From Chitinilyticum litopenaei DSM 21440 (GTDB lineage Bacteria; Pseudomonadota; Gammaproteobacteria; Burkholderiales; Chitinibacteraceae), in NCBI RefSeq assembly GCF_000428145.1, contig NZ_ATZJ01000012.1:1-64000 (forward strand): a stretch of DNA of 64,000 bases, in the 5' to 3' direction. Every line of letters starts with the position of its first letter. Position 1 is the first letter of the stretch. Under the pieces are notes generated by a model. That model was not told the origin of the DNA. It saw only the letters and a program-made list of their open reading frames with translations, and ran no database searches. Positions 1 through 7,398 of this stretch are shown piece by piece. Both the position numbers and the translations under genes were made by a program.

Positions 1-56
1 CGCAGAAGGGCGCAATCCAGTTTGGCCTTGGCGACATCGATACCGAGATAGATCAT
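1..56 (-). mobile_element. IS110-family transposase, 5' end only (runs off the window)
   Basis: The 18-19 codons visible on the minus strand read MIYLGIDVAKAKLDCALLR, the hallmark N-terminus of the IS110-family DEDD transposase (RuvC-like fold; the D in GIDVAK is the first catalytic acidic residue). The ATG is at 56-54, preceded by a GGAAAC ribosome-site-like sequence. The rest of the gene lies outside the window. IS110 elements lack long terminal inverted repeats, and members of the IS110 group carry their guide (bridge) RNA in the non-coding end upstream of this gene, here the sequence to the right of position 56. Confidence 0.8.
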
Positions 57-280
57 GCTTGTTTCCAGTGATTGCGTTTGCCAACTTCACCCACTTGCCT
101 TGTGCATGCAGGGTCTGGGCCCTTGGCTACCGTTCAGTGTTCAGGCTGGCGAAGAGGTGGGAGAAGGGCTTGATCTGCGATACAAGGTTTGGACCTTAAG
201 GGAATCCACAAGCTGTCCTTCTCCCGATTGGCGGAAGCTAACCGCCAAGTACTGCGAGATACAAGGGAACCCCGAAGGGG
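57..280 (-). ncRNA. Candidate IS110 non-coding end with bridge RNA
   Basis: About 220 bases without a convincing gene lie directly upstream of the IS110 transposase start, where IS110-group elements encode their bridge RNA. On the plus strand I see a 7-bp hairpin (TTGGCGG/CCGCCAA, near 228-247), a CCCC-GAA-GGGG hairpin (near 269-280) and a direct repeat of CTGCGA..TACAAGG at 175-187 and 252-266. The direct repeat is the kind of internal similarity expected if two loops read related target and donor sites. The right border of the element and the core dinucleotide cannot be fixed from one copy. The RNA assignment is inference from position and structure. Confidence 0.4.
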
Positions 281-306
281 CGGCGGACCGGGCTCGCCTT
301 TTCTTT

Positions 307-342
307 GGTTCGTTTCTTTTGGCGAAGCAAAAGAAATGAACC
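307..342. repeat. TTTCTTTTG-GCGAAG-CAAAAGAAA hairpin repeat, copy 1
   Basis: A near-perfect 15-bp stem closes a GCGAAG-type loop. The same hairpin, with the same loop sequence, recurs at 42826-42859 and, inverted, at 52108-52137. It is preceded by a GACCGGGCTCGCC stretch that is also found beside copy 2. It lies between the IS110 end and hemS. It could act as a bidirectional terminator but has no adjoining T-run. Confidence 0.75.
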
Positions 343-444
343 CGTCCGCCGGGCGGAACCGGCATGCAAACCCCGCGCCGTAGGCGCTAAAACTCTTCTT
401 GTCTTGCAAGGGATTTGTCGTCGTCCGATGCCGCAGACCTGCAA

Positions 445-1512
445 TCACGCCGCCAGCGGCGTCGCGCACAGGCCCTCCAGCAGCGCCCGCCAGGCGCGGT
501 CTTCCGGGATGCCGGGCTTGCGCACGCCGAAGAACTGCACGATCAGCTCGCCGGACTCCGCATACAGCTCCAGCGACGTCACCCAGCCGTCGCTGGTTGG
601 CTTGTTCACCACCCAGCTGCTGGCGATCGCCGTGGTGTTCAGGTGCAGGTTGAAATCCGGGTCGAGCACGTTGAACCACGGGCCGGTGCGCAGGAGCTTT
701 TTCACCGGGCCGGAGTGGATCTGCACGACGCCGCGGCTGCCGACGAAGCACATGATGGGCAGTGCTTGCGCCGCCGCCGAGTTCAGCAAGGTCTGAACCG
801 CATCGCTGGCGACCTGCTGCGCCAGATCGGCACCGACGGCTTCGAGCGCGCCCAGGCGCTGGATGTCGAACTTGCGCAGCATGGGAAAAAAGCCGTGCGT
901 GTCGGTGAGCGCCAGCCAGGCGTCCCGCAAGGCGGTGGGCGCTGCGGCGTGGCGCGCCGCGCTGTCGGCCGGGTAGGGGGCTACTCGGGGCAGCTTGTGT
1001 TCCGCCGCCTTATGGGTGGCAATGTATGTGTCCCAATGGCTTTCATTGCTTTGGCTGGTGAGATATACCTTGTGTACCGCTTCGCCGTCTGCGGCGAAGA
1101 ACTGGATGCTGCGCCGCTCGCCCTTCTCGCCATCGCCGCCGCGCTCGGTCACGGCAAAGGCGCTGTGCCAGTAATTGAAGAAGAGCCGCAGGTCGATATC
1201 GCTGCCCAGCACCAGGCCGATGGCCTTCTCGGCCTCGACCTCTTCGTATTCGCCGTGGCGCTCGTGCACGCACCAGTCGTTGCGCGTGAGCACCATCACG
1301 CGGCCAAAGCCGGGCAGGTCGCGGAACAAGGCTTGCGGCGTGCCGGCGAGCGCGATGCTGTCGACGCCGCAGCCGGCGGCGACCAGCTCGGCCTCGCTGA
1401 TGGCCAGGCGGCGGGCCACGTCGCGCGCGCGCAGCTTCGGTTCCCGTTCGCGCAGCGCGGCGTGGCTGGCCTGCAGCTGGCGGATGAGTTCGGCGGAGGG
1501 GATGGCGTTCAT
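445..1512 (-). CDS. hemS: Haem-degrading/haem-trafficking protein HemS (HmuS/ChuS family)
   Basis: This 355-residue cytoplasmic protein matches the HemS/ChuS family, built from two tandem copies of the haemin-degrading domain. Such proteins accept haem delivered through the outer-membrane receptor and degrade or pass it on. Visible family features are the AVHKVYLT segment around residue 190, near the haem-ligand histidine of ChuS/HemS, and the second-repeat segment SGPVKKLLRTGPWFNVLD. I start at the internal MNAIPSAEL (1512) rather than the upstream ATG, because family members begin close to the first helix. It is the last gene of the hemP-receptor-hemS set on the same strand. A repeat-rich gap of about 290 bases separates it from the receptor. 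Confidence 0.9.
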   Translation of the reverse strand: MNAIPSAELIRQLQASHAALREREPKLRARDVARRLAISEAELVAAGCGVDSIALAGTPQALFRDLPGFGRVMVLTRNDWCVHERHGEYEEVEAEKAIGLVLGSDIDLRLFFNYWHSAFAVTERGGDGEKGERRSIQFFAADGEAVHKVYLTSQSNESHWDTYIATHKAAEHKLPRVAPYPADSAARHAAAPTALRDAWLALTDTHGFFPMLRKFDIQRLGALEAVGADLAQQVASDAVQTLLNSAAAQALPIMCFVGSRGVVQIHSGPVKKLLRTGPWFNVLDPDFNLHLNTTAIASSWVVNKPTSDGWVTSLELYAESGELIVQFFGVRKPGIPEDRAWRALLEGLCATPLAA

Positions 1513-1583
1513 GCTGAATCCTGTTGGTGATATGAAAAACAAGCGACGCGCTGATGGGCTAGATCGTCAGCCAAAACCCAAAG

Positions 1584-1682
1584 CCACCACAGAGGCACAG
1601 AGAACACAGAGAAAAGCCGGAGCACGTCCAGGCAATTCTCAGGGTTTTGCTTCCTCTGTGCCCTCTGTGTCTCTGTGGTTCA
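1584..1682. repeat. Paired 'CCACAGAGG...CCTCTGTGG' inverted element
   Basis: Left arm 1584-1615 (CACCACAGAGGCACAGAG type) and right arm 1651-1682 (CTCTGTGTCTCTGTGGTTC type) are inverted with respect to each other and enclose about 35 bases containing TCAGGGTTTTGCTT. The pair at 9501-9598 has the same architecture and a similar interior (CTCGGGTTTTGCTT), so both are copies of one element of about 100 bp. A further solo arm sits at 1721-1744. They fill the gap between the haem receptor and hemS. Confidence 0.8.
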
Positions 1683-1720
1683 ATAGGTTTTTGTGGTTTG
1701 CTGAGAAGGGTTTCTAGTCA

Positions 1721-1744
1721 GGTTTCTCTGTTTCTCTGTGGTAA
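1721..1744. repeat. Solo 'TCTCTGTTTCTCTGTGG' arm
   Basis: This is a single degenerate arm of the CTCTGTGG repeat family next to the paired element at 1584-1682. No partner arm is visible. It lies just past the stop codon of the TonB-dependent receptor. Confidence 0.6.
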
Positions 1745-1800
1745 ATGGCTTTCGGTGTTTGCCGGGCTGCCCCGGCCATCAGCAGGTGTGAAGATCGCGC

Positions 1801-3960
1801 TCAGAAACTCCAGCGCACGTTCACGCGCGCATTGCGGCCGGGCTGGCTGTAGCGGTCGACGGTGCTGCTGTTGGCCGGTACGCCGACCACATCGCTGGCC
1901 AGCCAGTATTTCCTGTCGGCGAGGTTGAACACGCCGGCATTGATGCGCACGTCCTTCACCGGCTCCCACCACGCGGTGAGGTCGAGCACGCCGTAGCCCG
2001 GCGCCTTGAAGTAGCTGTCGTCCGACACGCGGTGGTGGCGGTCGGCGGCGCTCAGCGTCAGTGCGCTGCCCCAGGCGACCTGGCGGTATTCCAGCCCCAG
2101 CGCGCCCTTCAGCGGCGCGACGCTGTCGAGCCACTCGCCAGTGCTTTCGTTCTCGCCGACGGCGTAGGCGACGCTGGCCCAGCTGCGCCAGCCCGGCGCG
2201 AATTCCCAGTGGCCGCGCGCTTCGGCGCCGTAGATGCGCACCTTCGCCTGGTTTTGCGACTGATAGATCAGCGCCGCGCCTGGCACGCAGGCCGGGCTGC
2301 CGGGGCAGTTGATCGAAACCTGCTCGATGAAGTCCTTATAACGGTTGTCGAACACCGTCACGCTGCCGCCGGCTTGCTGGCCGCCAAAGCGCGCGCCCAG
2401 CTCGACGCCGCGACTGGTCTCGGGCTTGAGGTCCGGATTGGCGACCGCGCCGTAGCCCATGGCGTAGTTGATGTAGCTGCCATTGAGCTCCATGGCGTTG
2501 GGCGCGCGAAAGCCGTGGCTGTACTGGGCGAACAGTGTCAGTGCCGGGTTCGCCTGCCAGCTGGCCAGCAGCTTGGGCGAGAGCTTGCCGTCGGACAGGC
2601 CGACCGCGCGGCCGCCCTGCTTGTCGAAGGCGGCATCGGTGTGCGGCGCCAGTTCGTAATGGTCGTAGCGCAGCCCCGGCGTCAGCGTGAAGCCGCTCTG
2701 GCCGAAACGCATTTCGTCCTGCGCGAACACGCCCCATTGCGTCGTGCCGGTTTTCGGCACGTCGCGCACATCGAGTGTGCTGCTGGCCGGCGTGCCGCTG
2801 CGGAACTGGGTGAGGTCCGAGCGCAGGATTTCCGCGCCGACAAGCAGCGCGTGATTAACGGTGCCGCTCTGCAACTGCTTGCCGGCCTGCGCGGAGAGGC
2901 CCAACTGGTCCTGGCTGTATTCGGAAACGCGGCTCCAGTTCGGCGCGTTCGTTCTGGTCTGCAGGGTTTTCTGCGTCGTGTCTTCCTGCTGTGCGTAAAC
3001 GCGCACGCTGGCGCTGTCGATCACGCCGCCCGCGGCTGGCGCGGCATAGTCGTATTCGCCGGAAACGCGCCAGCGGCGGGTTTCGTCTGCGGCGCGGCTG
3101 TCGCGCACCGTCGGCGTCATCGGGTTGCCGAGGTCGGTGTAGAGGATGGCGTCGGTGTCGCGCCGGAAAAAGTCGGCGCTCACGCCCAGCGTGTGGCCGC
3201 CGTCGAGCAGCGTGCGCAGCTTTGCGAGTGCACTGGTCGTCTTGTAGTCCTGCGGGTTCGGCGCGGTGCGCGCGGCGGACTGGCTGCTGTTTTCGCCCTG
3301 GTTGTCGATCTCGTGGCCGCTGCGGATGCCGGCCTGCACGAGCCAGAAATGCTGGTCGCCCGTCATGCCGGCGACCGTGGCGCGTGTGCCGGCGCTGTCG
3401 TCGCTGCTGTCGTAGTCGGCGGCGACCTGGCCGGCGAAGCTGCCGCGCCCGCGCAGCAGATCCATCGGCTCCAGCGTGCGCAGGCCGATCACGCCGCCCA
3501 GCGCATCCGAGCCGTACAGCGTGGACGCCGGGCCGCGGACGATTTCGATGGCGCTCAGGCTGTCGAAGTCGACCAGGTCGCGGCCGCTGTTCTGGTAGGG
3601 GCCGAAGGCAAACGCATCGGGCAGGCGGATGCCGTCGACCAGCATCAGCACGCGATTGCCCTCCAGGCCGCGGATGTTCACGCTGGACAGCCCATAGCGC
3701 GGGTTGCGGCTGATGGCGATGTCCGGATCGGTCTTGGCCAGATCGGTGTAATCGCGCACGAAGCCGTCATCCATCTCCTCGCGACCCACGGCGCTGACCG
3801 AGGGCGGCAGCGTGTCGAGCGGGGCTTCGCTGCGCGTGGCGGTGACGACGACGGTGGGCAGCGTTTGCGCGGCCACCAGCGTGCTGGCGTCACTGGCGAA
3901 CAGGGTCTGCATCGCCGTAGCGAGCAGGGTAAGGGCGAGGCAATGCGGTACGGCTTTCAT
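1801..3960 (-). CDS. TonB-dependent haem/haemoglobin outer-membrane receptor
   Basis: This 719-residue outer-membrane receptor probably imports haem or haemoglobin iron using TonB energy. It has a signal peptide (about residues 1-22), a TonB-box region TVVVTATRSEA near residues 36-46, a plug domain containing NIRGLEGNRVLMLVDGIRLP, and a long beta-barrel domain ending in the aromatic residue of NVRWSF as barrels usually do. Its length is normal for the family. Its place between hemP and hemS, under an upstream Fur box, argues for a haem substrate. It could instead take another haemoprotein; the exact ligand cannot be read from sequence. The start at 3960 is the natural signal-peptide start. 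Confidence 0.92.
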   Translation of the reverse strand: MKAVPHCLALTLLATAMQTLFASDASTLVAAQTLPTVVVTATRSEAPLDTLPPSVSAVGREEMDDGFVRDYTDLAKTDPDIAISRNPRYGLSSVNIRGLEGNRVLMLVDGIRLPDAFAFGPYQNSGRDLVDFDSLSAIEIVRGPASTLYGSDALGGVIGLRTLEPMDLLRGRGSFAGQVAADYDSSDDSAGTRATVAGMTGDQHFWLVQAGIRSGHEIDNQGENSSQSAARTAPNPQDYKTTSALAKLRTLLDGGHTLGVSADFFRRDTDAILYTDLGNPMTPTVRDSRAADETRRWRVSGEYDYAAPAAGGVIDSASVRVYAQQEDTTQKTLQTRTNAPNWSRVSEYSQDQLGLSAQAGKQLQSGTVNHALLVGAEILRSDLTQFRSGTPASSTLDVRDVPKTGTTQWGVFAQDEMRFGQSGFTLTPGLRYDHYELAPHTDAAFDKQGGRAVGLSDGKLSPKLLASWQANPALTLFAQYSHGFRAPNAMELNGSYINYAMGYGAVANPDLKPETSRGVELGARFGGQQAGGSVTVFDNRYKDFIEQVSINCPGSPACVPGAALIYQSQNQAKVRIYGAEARGHWEFAPGWRSWASVAYAVGENESTGEWLDSVAPLKGALGLEYRQVAWGSALTLSAADRHHRVSDDSYFKAPGYGVLDLTAWWEPVKDVRINAGVFNLADRKYWLASDVVGVPANSSTVDRYSQPGRNARVNVRWSF

Positions 3961-4084
3961 TCCGGTCCTTCTCTGGCTGGTGGTAGCGGGAGGCGTCCAA
4001 GGGGGACGCGTTGCGGCTGGCTACCACGCCAAGAAGGCGGGACTGGCTGGCGTGCTGGGTGTGGCTTGAATCGGGTCTGGTGGC

Positions 4085-4243
4085 TTACTTGGTCAGGATC
4101 AGCTTGCCCTGGCTGGTTACGCGCAGGATATAGCGCTCGCCGCGATGCTCGATCACGATCTGGCGCTGCCCTTGCAGCAACTGCCGGCTGGAGAGGGCCG
4201 GCAGTTGTGCATCAGGCTTCATGGTGGTGTTTCTCGTGTCCAT
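4085..4243 (-). CDS. hemP: Haemin uptake protein HemP
   Basis: This 52-residue small protein carries the HemP signature SRQLLQGQRQIVIEHRGERY followed by ILRVTSQGKLILTK at its C-terminus. HemP family proteins sit at the head of haem-uptake operons and are needed for, or promote expression of, the receptor gene. Start at 4243, or at an in-frame ATG at 4222 (MKPDAQLPALSS), is possible; neither has an ideal ribosome site. The gene begins 18 bases downstream of a Fur-box-like palindrome and is followed by the TonB receptor. Confidence 0.88.
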   Translation of the reverse strand: MDTRNTTMKPDAQLPALSSRQLLQGQRQIVIEHRGERYILRVTSQGKLILTK

Positions 4244-4259
4244 GCCCTCAATATTAACT

Positions 4260-4278
4260 GATAAGCGTTCTCAATATC
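4260..4278 (-). promoter_or_regulatory. Fur box upstream of hemP
   Basis: On the minus strand the site reads GATATTGAGAACGCTTATC, which matches the 19-bp Fur consensus GATAATGATAATCATTATC at 14 positions and keeps both outer half-sites. It lies immediately upstream of hemP, the expected place for iron repression of haem-uptake genes. Confidence 0.75.
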
Positions 4279-4570
4279 AATAGTGCGGCAACGATTTTGC
4301 TGGGCAAGGCTGGCCAGCACATGCAGACACCGCATTGGGCACCGAAGCACACAGGAAAGACAAACCCGCAGCACCGGCCCAGCGTTGAGGCCGGCCAGAT
4401 CGCCTGTGCTTTCTGCGTCAGTGCGTCTCTGAGGGTGGGCGGGATTGGATTGAAGCGTTCTGCCCATCAGGACAAGCCCAGTCAGCCACAGGCGAGGCCA
4501 TGCGCCGCGCCAGCGTCAAACCCGGCGCTGCACGCAGCGGTTACACTGCTTCTTTTTGCCCCTGCCGATC
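4279..4570. other. Intergenic region, no feature recognised
   Basis: About 290 bases lie between the divergent hemP and Nudix genes. They must hold both promoters, but apart from the Fur box at its left edge I see no convincing motif, repeat or short gene. Confidence 0.5.
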
Positions 4571-5143
4571 ATGAACACTGCCCACTCTCCCTCTGCCAAT
4601 CCGCATCTTGCCGAACTGCCCGTCGAATCCGCGCGCGTGTTTGACGGCAAGCTGCTGCACATCAACCGCGACACCGTGCGCCTGCCCGACGAGTCGCTCG
4701 CCACGCGCGAATACGTCGTCCATCCCGGCGCGGTGATGATCCTGCCGGTGCTGCCCGACGGGCGCATCCTGATGGAGCGGCAATACCGCTACCCGCTGCA
4801 CCGCGTGTTCATCGAATTCCCGGCCGGCAAGCTGGATGAAGGCGAGGGCGCCGAAGCCTGCGGACGGCGCGAACTGCTGGAAGAAACCGGCTACAGCGCC
4901 GCGCGCTGGGAGCAGCTGGGCGTGATCCACCCGCTGATCAGCTACACCAACGAGGAAATCCACGTCTTCCTCGCGCAGGGCCTGCAGGCCGGCGCCGCGC
5001 AGCTCGATGAAGGCGAATTCGTCGAATGCATCGCCATGACGCTGGAGGAGCTGGTCGCCGGCGTGCTCGATGGCTCGATCACCGACGGCAAGACGGTCGC
5101 CGGGATTTTCTGGCTGCAGCAAAAACTGGCAACTAGCACCTGA
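4571..5143 (+). CDS. Nudix hydrolase, ADP-ribose pyrophosphatase type
   Basis: This 190-residue enzyme probably hydrolyses ADP-ribose or a related nucleoside diphosphate sugar. The complete Nudix box is present (GKLDEGEGAEACGRRELLEE then TGY), giving the Gx5Ex7REUxEExGU metal-binding loop at about residues 90-112. The upstream segment MERQYRYPLHRVFIEFPAGK is typical of the NudF/ADPRase group. The ATG at 4571 is preferred over the upstream TTG. The gene stands alone, followed by a dispersed hairpin repeat. Confidence 0.88.
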   Translation: MNTAHSPSANPHLAELPVESARVFDGKLLHINRDTVRLPDESLATREYVVHPGAVMILPVLPDGRILMERQYRYPLHRVFIEFPAGKLDEGEGAEACGRRELLEETGYSAARWEQLGVIHPLISYTNEEIHVFLAQGLQAGAAQLDEGEFVECIAMTLEELVAGVLDGSITDGKTVAGIFWLQQKLATST

Positions 5144-5180
5144 GCGGGGCGGCCGATTGGCTGGCCTGATGTTTACCGTC

Positions 5181-5233
5181 ATGGGTATGGATTTGTGGCC
5201 TTTTATTATAAAAGGCTGCGTAGCTATACCCAT
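5181..5233. repeat. GGGTAT/ATACCC nested hairpin repeat, copy A
   Basis: This is the best-preserved copy of a 50-65 bp family found twelve times in the window. Outer arms ATGGGTAT (5181-5188) and ATACCCAT (5226-5233) pair perfectly. An inner stem GCCTTTTA/TAAAAGGC closes a TTA loop. It sits 37 bases after the Nudix stop codon. Confidence 0.85.
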
Positions 5234-5479
5234 TTATATAGGGCGTGTGTCAACTGGAAGACCCTTGCCGAACAGCAAGGCGAAACGTGAGCACGTAAAG
5301 AAATGGCTCGCCCCGGCGTGGCGCATGTTCAACGACCGCACCGCGTGCACAGAATGGCATCTAGCCCAGGCTACGCATTGCGGCATGCACGCCTGATTCG
5401 GAACTTCTGGCCGAGTCAAGAGCATGGGCGCCTGTGGCAGAAAAACCAGCAAAAGCAGCGCCATGAATTTGCTGCGCAT
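5234..5479 (-). CDS. Possible small secreted protein, unknown
   Basis: This is an 81-residue ORF with a hydrophobic start (MRSKFMALLLLVFLPQAP) that could be a signal peptide, and a GGAG ribosome-site-like sequence 6 bases before the ATG. The rest has four cysteines and no motif I know. The 5144-5826 region contains several overlapping ORFs of similar size, so this is a candidate rather than a firm gene. Beyond copy A of the hairpin repeat and this ORF, I see nothing in that 680-base gap. Confidence 0.25.
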   Translation of the reverse strand: MRSKFMALLLLVFLPQAPMLLTRPEVPNQACMPQCVAWARCHSVHAVRSLNMRHAGASHFFTCSRFALLFGKGLPVDTRPI

Positions 5480-5792
5480 GCGATCTCCAGAAGCAAGCGG
5501 GGGGATTCGACAAGAGGGGAGTACCGCAGTCTGGTGGGGGCTGATTCATGCCTGTTGGAAAAGGCGGTTCGGTGACTCGACGCCGGGTTGCTTCCCTGGC
5601 TGCTTATTCAGGTGCCGTTCCTCCTCGGCAATCTGGCTCCGTGTGACTGTGCTGCGGCTGGCATTTTTTGGCGCATATTGCCGGATCAGTACGCGGCGCT
5701 ACCAATGACGCAGCGTATGCATGTGCCTGAGTCCGCTGCTTGTGTTGCGCAAGCGCCTGGCTCAGTGTGGTTGTTCCGCTGCGGTTTTTGAG

Positions 5793-5813
5793 CTTCTCTG
5801 TGCCTCTGTGGTC
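5793..5813. repeat. Solo CTCTGTGG-family arm
   Basis: TTCTCTGTGCCTCTGTGGT is a single arm of the family seen in pairs at 1584-1682 and 9501-9598. It lies just before the stop of the DUF1294 gene. Confidence 0.7.
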
Positions 5814-5826
5814 AAGGTGCTGCCGA

Positions 5827-6213
5827 TCACGCCGCCAGCTTTTGCGTGAGTGCCAGCAGCCCGGCCAGATTGAGCAGCAGCGTCGCCAGAAACACGCCAC
5901 GAAAGCCGGCCTTGCGGGTCTTGTGCCGAAACACGCGCTGCGCCAGCCATGCGCCCGGCCAGCCGCCCAGCAGCGCCCAGCCATGCAGCGTAGCCTCGGT
6001 AATTCGCCACGATCCGCTTTGCGCCCGCGCCTTGTCCAGCCCGTAGGCGGCAAAGGCGATGGCGCTGAATGCCAGGCAGGCCAGCGCCAGCGGCAGGGCG
6101 TGGCTGCTGCGCAGGATGAGGGCGGCCAGAACCGGCAGCAGCGCCAGCGTCAGGCAGTCGATCAGGTCGAAACTCGATGTGAATTTAGATGCTTTCAAAA
6201 TAATCCGAGTCAA
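5827..6213 (-). CDS. DUF1294 membrane protein
   Basis: This 128-residue integral membrane protein of the DUF1294 family has unknown function. The conserved block is visible: AFAAYGLDKARAQSGSWRIT, then ALLGGWPGAWLAQ and FRHKTRKAGFRGVF near the C-terminus. Three or four hydrophobic helices are predicted by eye. Many relatives carry an N-terminal cold-shock domain; this one does not. The chosen ATG at 6213 lies inside the end of the mrr gene (29-base overlap, different frame), suggesting translational coupling. A later start would remove part of the first helix. Confidence 0.75.
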   Translation of the reverse strand: MTRIILKASKFTSSFDLIDCLTLALLPVLAALILRSSHALPLALACLAFSAIAFAAYGLDKARAQSGSWRITEATLHGWALLGGWPGAWLAQRVFRHKTRKAGFRGVFLATLLLNLAGLLALTQKLAA

Positions 6214-7114
6214 TTTGCTTCAACTCGTAGACGCCAACCGTTGAGACGCCAACTCCGTGCTCAAACATCAGCCGGGTCAGTTGATTGCCATCGATCAGAA
6301 TGATCTTGGTGTTGATGAGCTCAACATACTCCAGCGCTTCCCTGGTATAGCTGCTGGTCGTGATGAATACGCCCTTGTTGGCGCGGTGGCCTTGCAGTGC
6401 GCCGGCAAACTTCTGGATTTCCGGTCTGCCAACGGTGCCCTCCCAGCGCTTGGCTTGCAGATAAATCAAGTCAAGACCAAGCTTGTCTTCCTTGATGATG
6501 CCGTCGATGCCGCCATCGCCGCTGCGACCAACGGCGCGGCCGGCGTCTTGCCGGGAGCCGCCATAACCCATTCGAACCAGCAGGTCTACTACCAGTTGCT
6601 CGAAGAAGGCCGGGGAAGAGGCCTTGATTTGTTCAAGCAGCTCGTTTTCCAGCTCAGCACGAATGCGCCGATAGGCATCGGCCAACTGGTCTTCGGGGGT
6701 GGTTTCCTCAAGCATCAGCGCATTGGCAGCATGACTGGGGCTTGCATCTTTGCTCTCGTTGCTGGGGTTTTTGCGTGATCGGCTTTCTACAAAAGCAGGA
6801 TACTGCTCCAGCACCGCCAGCGTGATTTTTGCGGGCGACTTGATCAGTAGCCCCATTCCATCCGCAGTAATTTTGAACTGACCCCGTCGCGGGCTTTCCA
6901 GGAGTCCTGCCTGCTTCAGATAAAAGCGTGCCCAGCCAACCCGGTTCGCAAACAATGGGGCTGCACCACTTGGCAGCATTTCAGCTCGTTCAGCTTCTGT
7001 CAGCTCAAACAGGGTACTGAGGTGCTCAATGGCGTCACGAAAGCGATGTTCTTTCTGATCGGCTGCCAGTTGCAAGAGTGGCAACATGATGGTCTGGTAG
7101 TCGGGTATGGGCAT
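6185..7114 (-). CDS. mrr: Mrr-type restriction endonuclease
   Basis: This 309-residue protein has the two-domain Mrr layout: an N-terminal winged-helix Mrr_N region (residues 1-100) and a C-terminal PD-(D/E)xK-fold catalytic domain. The catalytic domain shows FFEQLVVDLLVRMGYGG, GDGGIDGII and DLIYLQAKRW, so the metal-site motif is D..QAK, the usual Mrr variant. Such enzymes act alone as type IV systems that cut methylated foreign DNA. No methyltransferase is nearby, which fits. It is probably co-transcribed with the overlapping DUF1294 gene. Confidence 0.9.
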   Translation of the reverse strand: MPIPDYQTIMLPLLQLAADQKEHRFRDAIEHLSTLFELTEAERAEMLPSGAAPLFANRVGWARFYLKQAGLLESPRRGQFKITADGMGLLIKSPAKITLAVLEQYPAFVESRSRKNPSNESKDASPSHAANALMLEETTPEDQLADAYRRIRAELENELLEQIKASSPAFFEQLVVDLLVRMGYGGSRQDAGRAVGRSGDGGIDGIIKEDKLGLDLIYLQAKRWEGTVGRPEIQKFAGALQGHRANKGVFITTSSYTREALEYVELINTKIILIDGNQLTRLMFEHGVGVSTVGVYELKQIDSDYFESI

Positions 7115-7175
7115 GACTGTGGCTTATCGGATTGGTGACTTGGATTATTGATGCAACCCTCTGATGCTTTCACTT

Positions 7176-7230
7176 GTAGGAGCGAGCTTGCTCGCGATCA
7201 GCAAGGCTTCGCGAGCAAGCTCGCTCCTAC
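7176..7230. repeat. REPIN 1
   Basis: Two REP units, GTAGGAGCGAGCTTGCTCGC and its inverse, face each other across a short spacer GATCAGCAAGGCTTCG. The arrangement and the GGAGCGAGC head match the REPINs mobilised by RAYT (TnpA_REP) transposases. Similar REPINs lie at 40356-40409 and 41613-41684 with nearly the same spacer. No RAYT gene is in the window. Confidence 0.85.
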
Positions 7231-7329
7231 GGATATTCAAACTTCTGAGGGCCGAATCAATAATGAGGCTTTGTAACCTTCGGCAAGAGGCCGTTTGCAA
7301 GTCGGGCGGCGCGCAACCCAAGCTACGCC

Positions 7330-7392
7330 TTCTCTGCGTCTTTGCGCCTCTGCGTTGAGGTTTTTGACCTTCTCTGTGCCTCTGTGGTGAAG
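7330..7392. repeat. CTCTGTGG-family arms, two in tandem
   Basis: A TCTGCGTCTTTGCGCCTCTG variant (7330-7360) is followed by TTCTCTGTGCCTCTGTGGT (7370-7392) just beyond the trpD stop codon. The 'CTGCGTCTTTGCGCCTC' variant also occurs at 48496-48520. Confidence 0.7.
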
Positions 7393-7398
7393 CCCGGA

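Noticed and set aside
2032..4257. Very long plus-strand ORF opposite the TonB receptor
   Set aside because: It is an antisense shadow of a confident gene, typical of GC-rich DNA, with Ala/Arg/Val-rich composition and no ribosome site. The same applies to long antisense ORFs opposite the serine transporter, recA, dadA and the receptor fusion.
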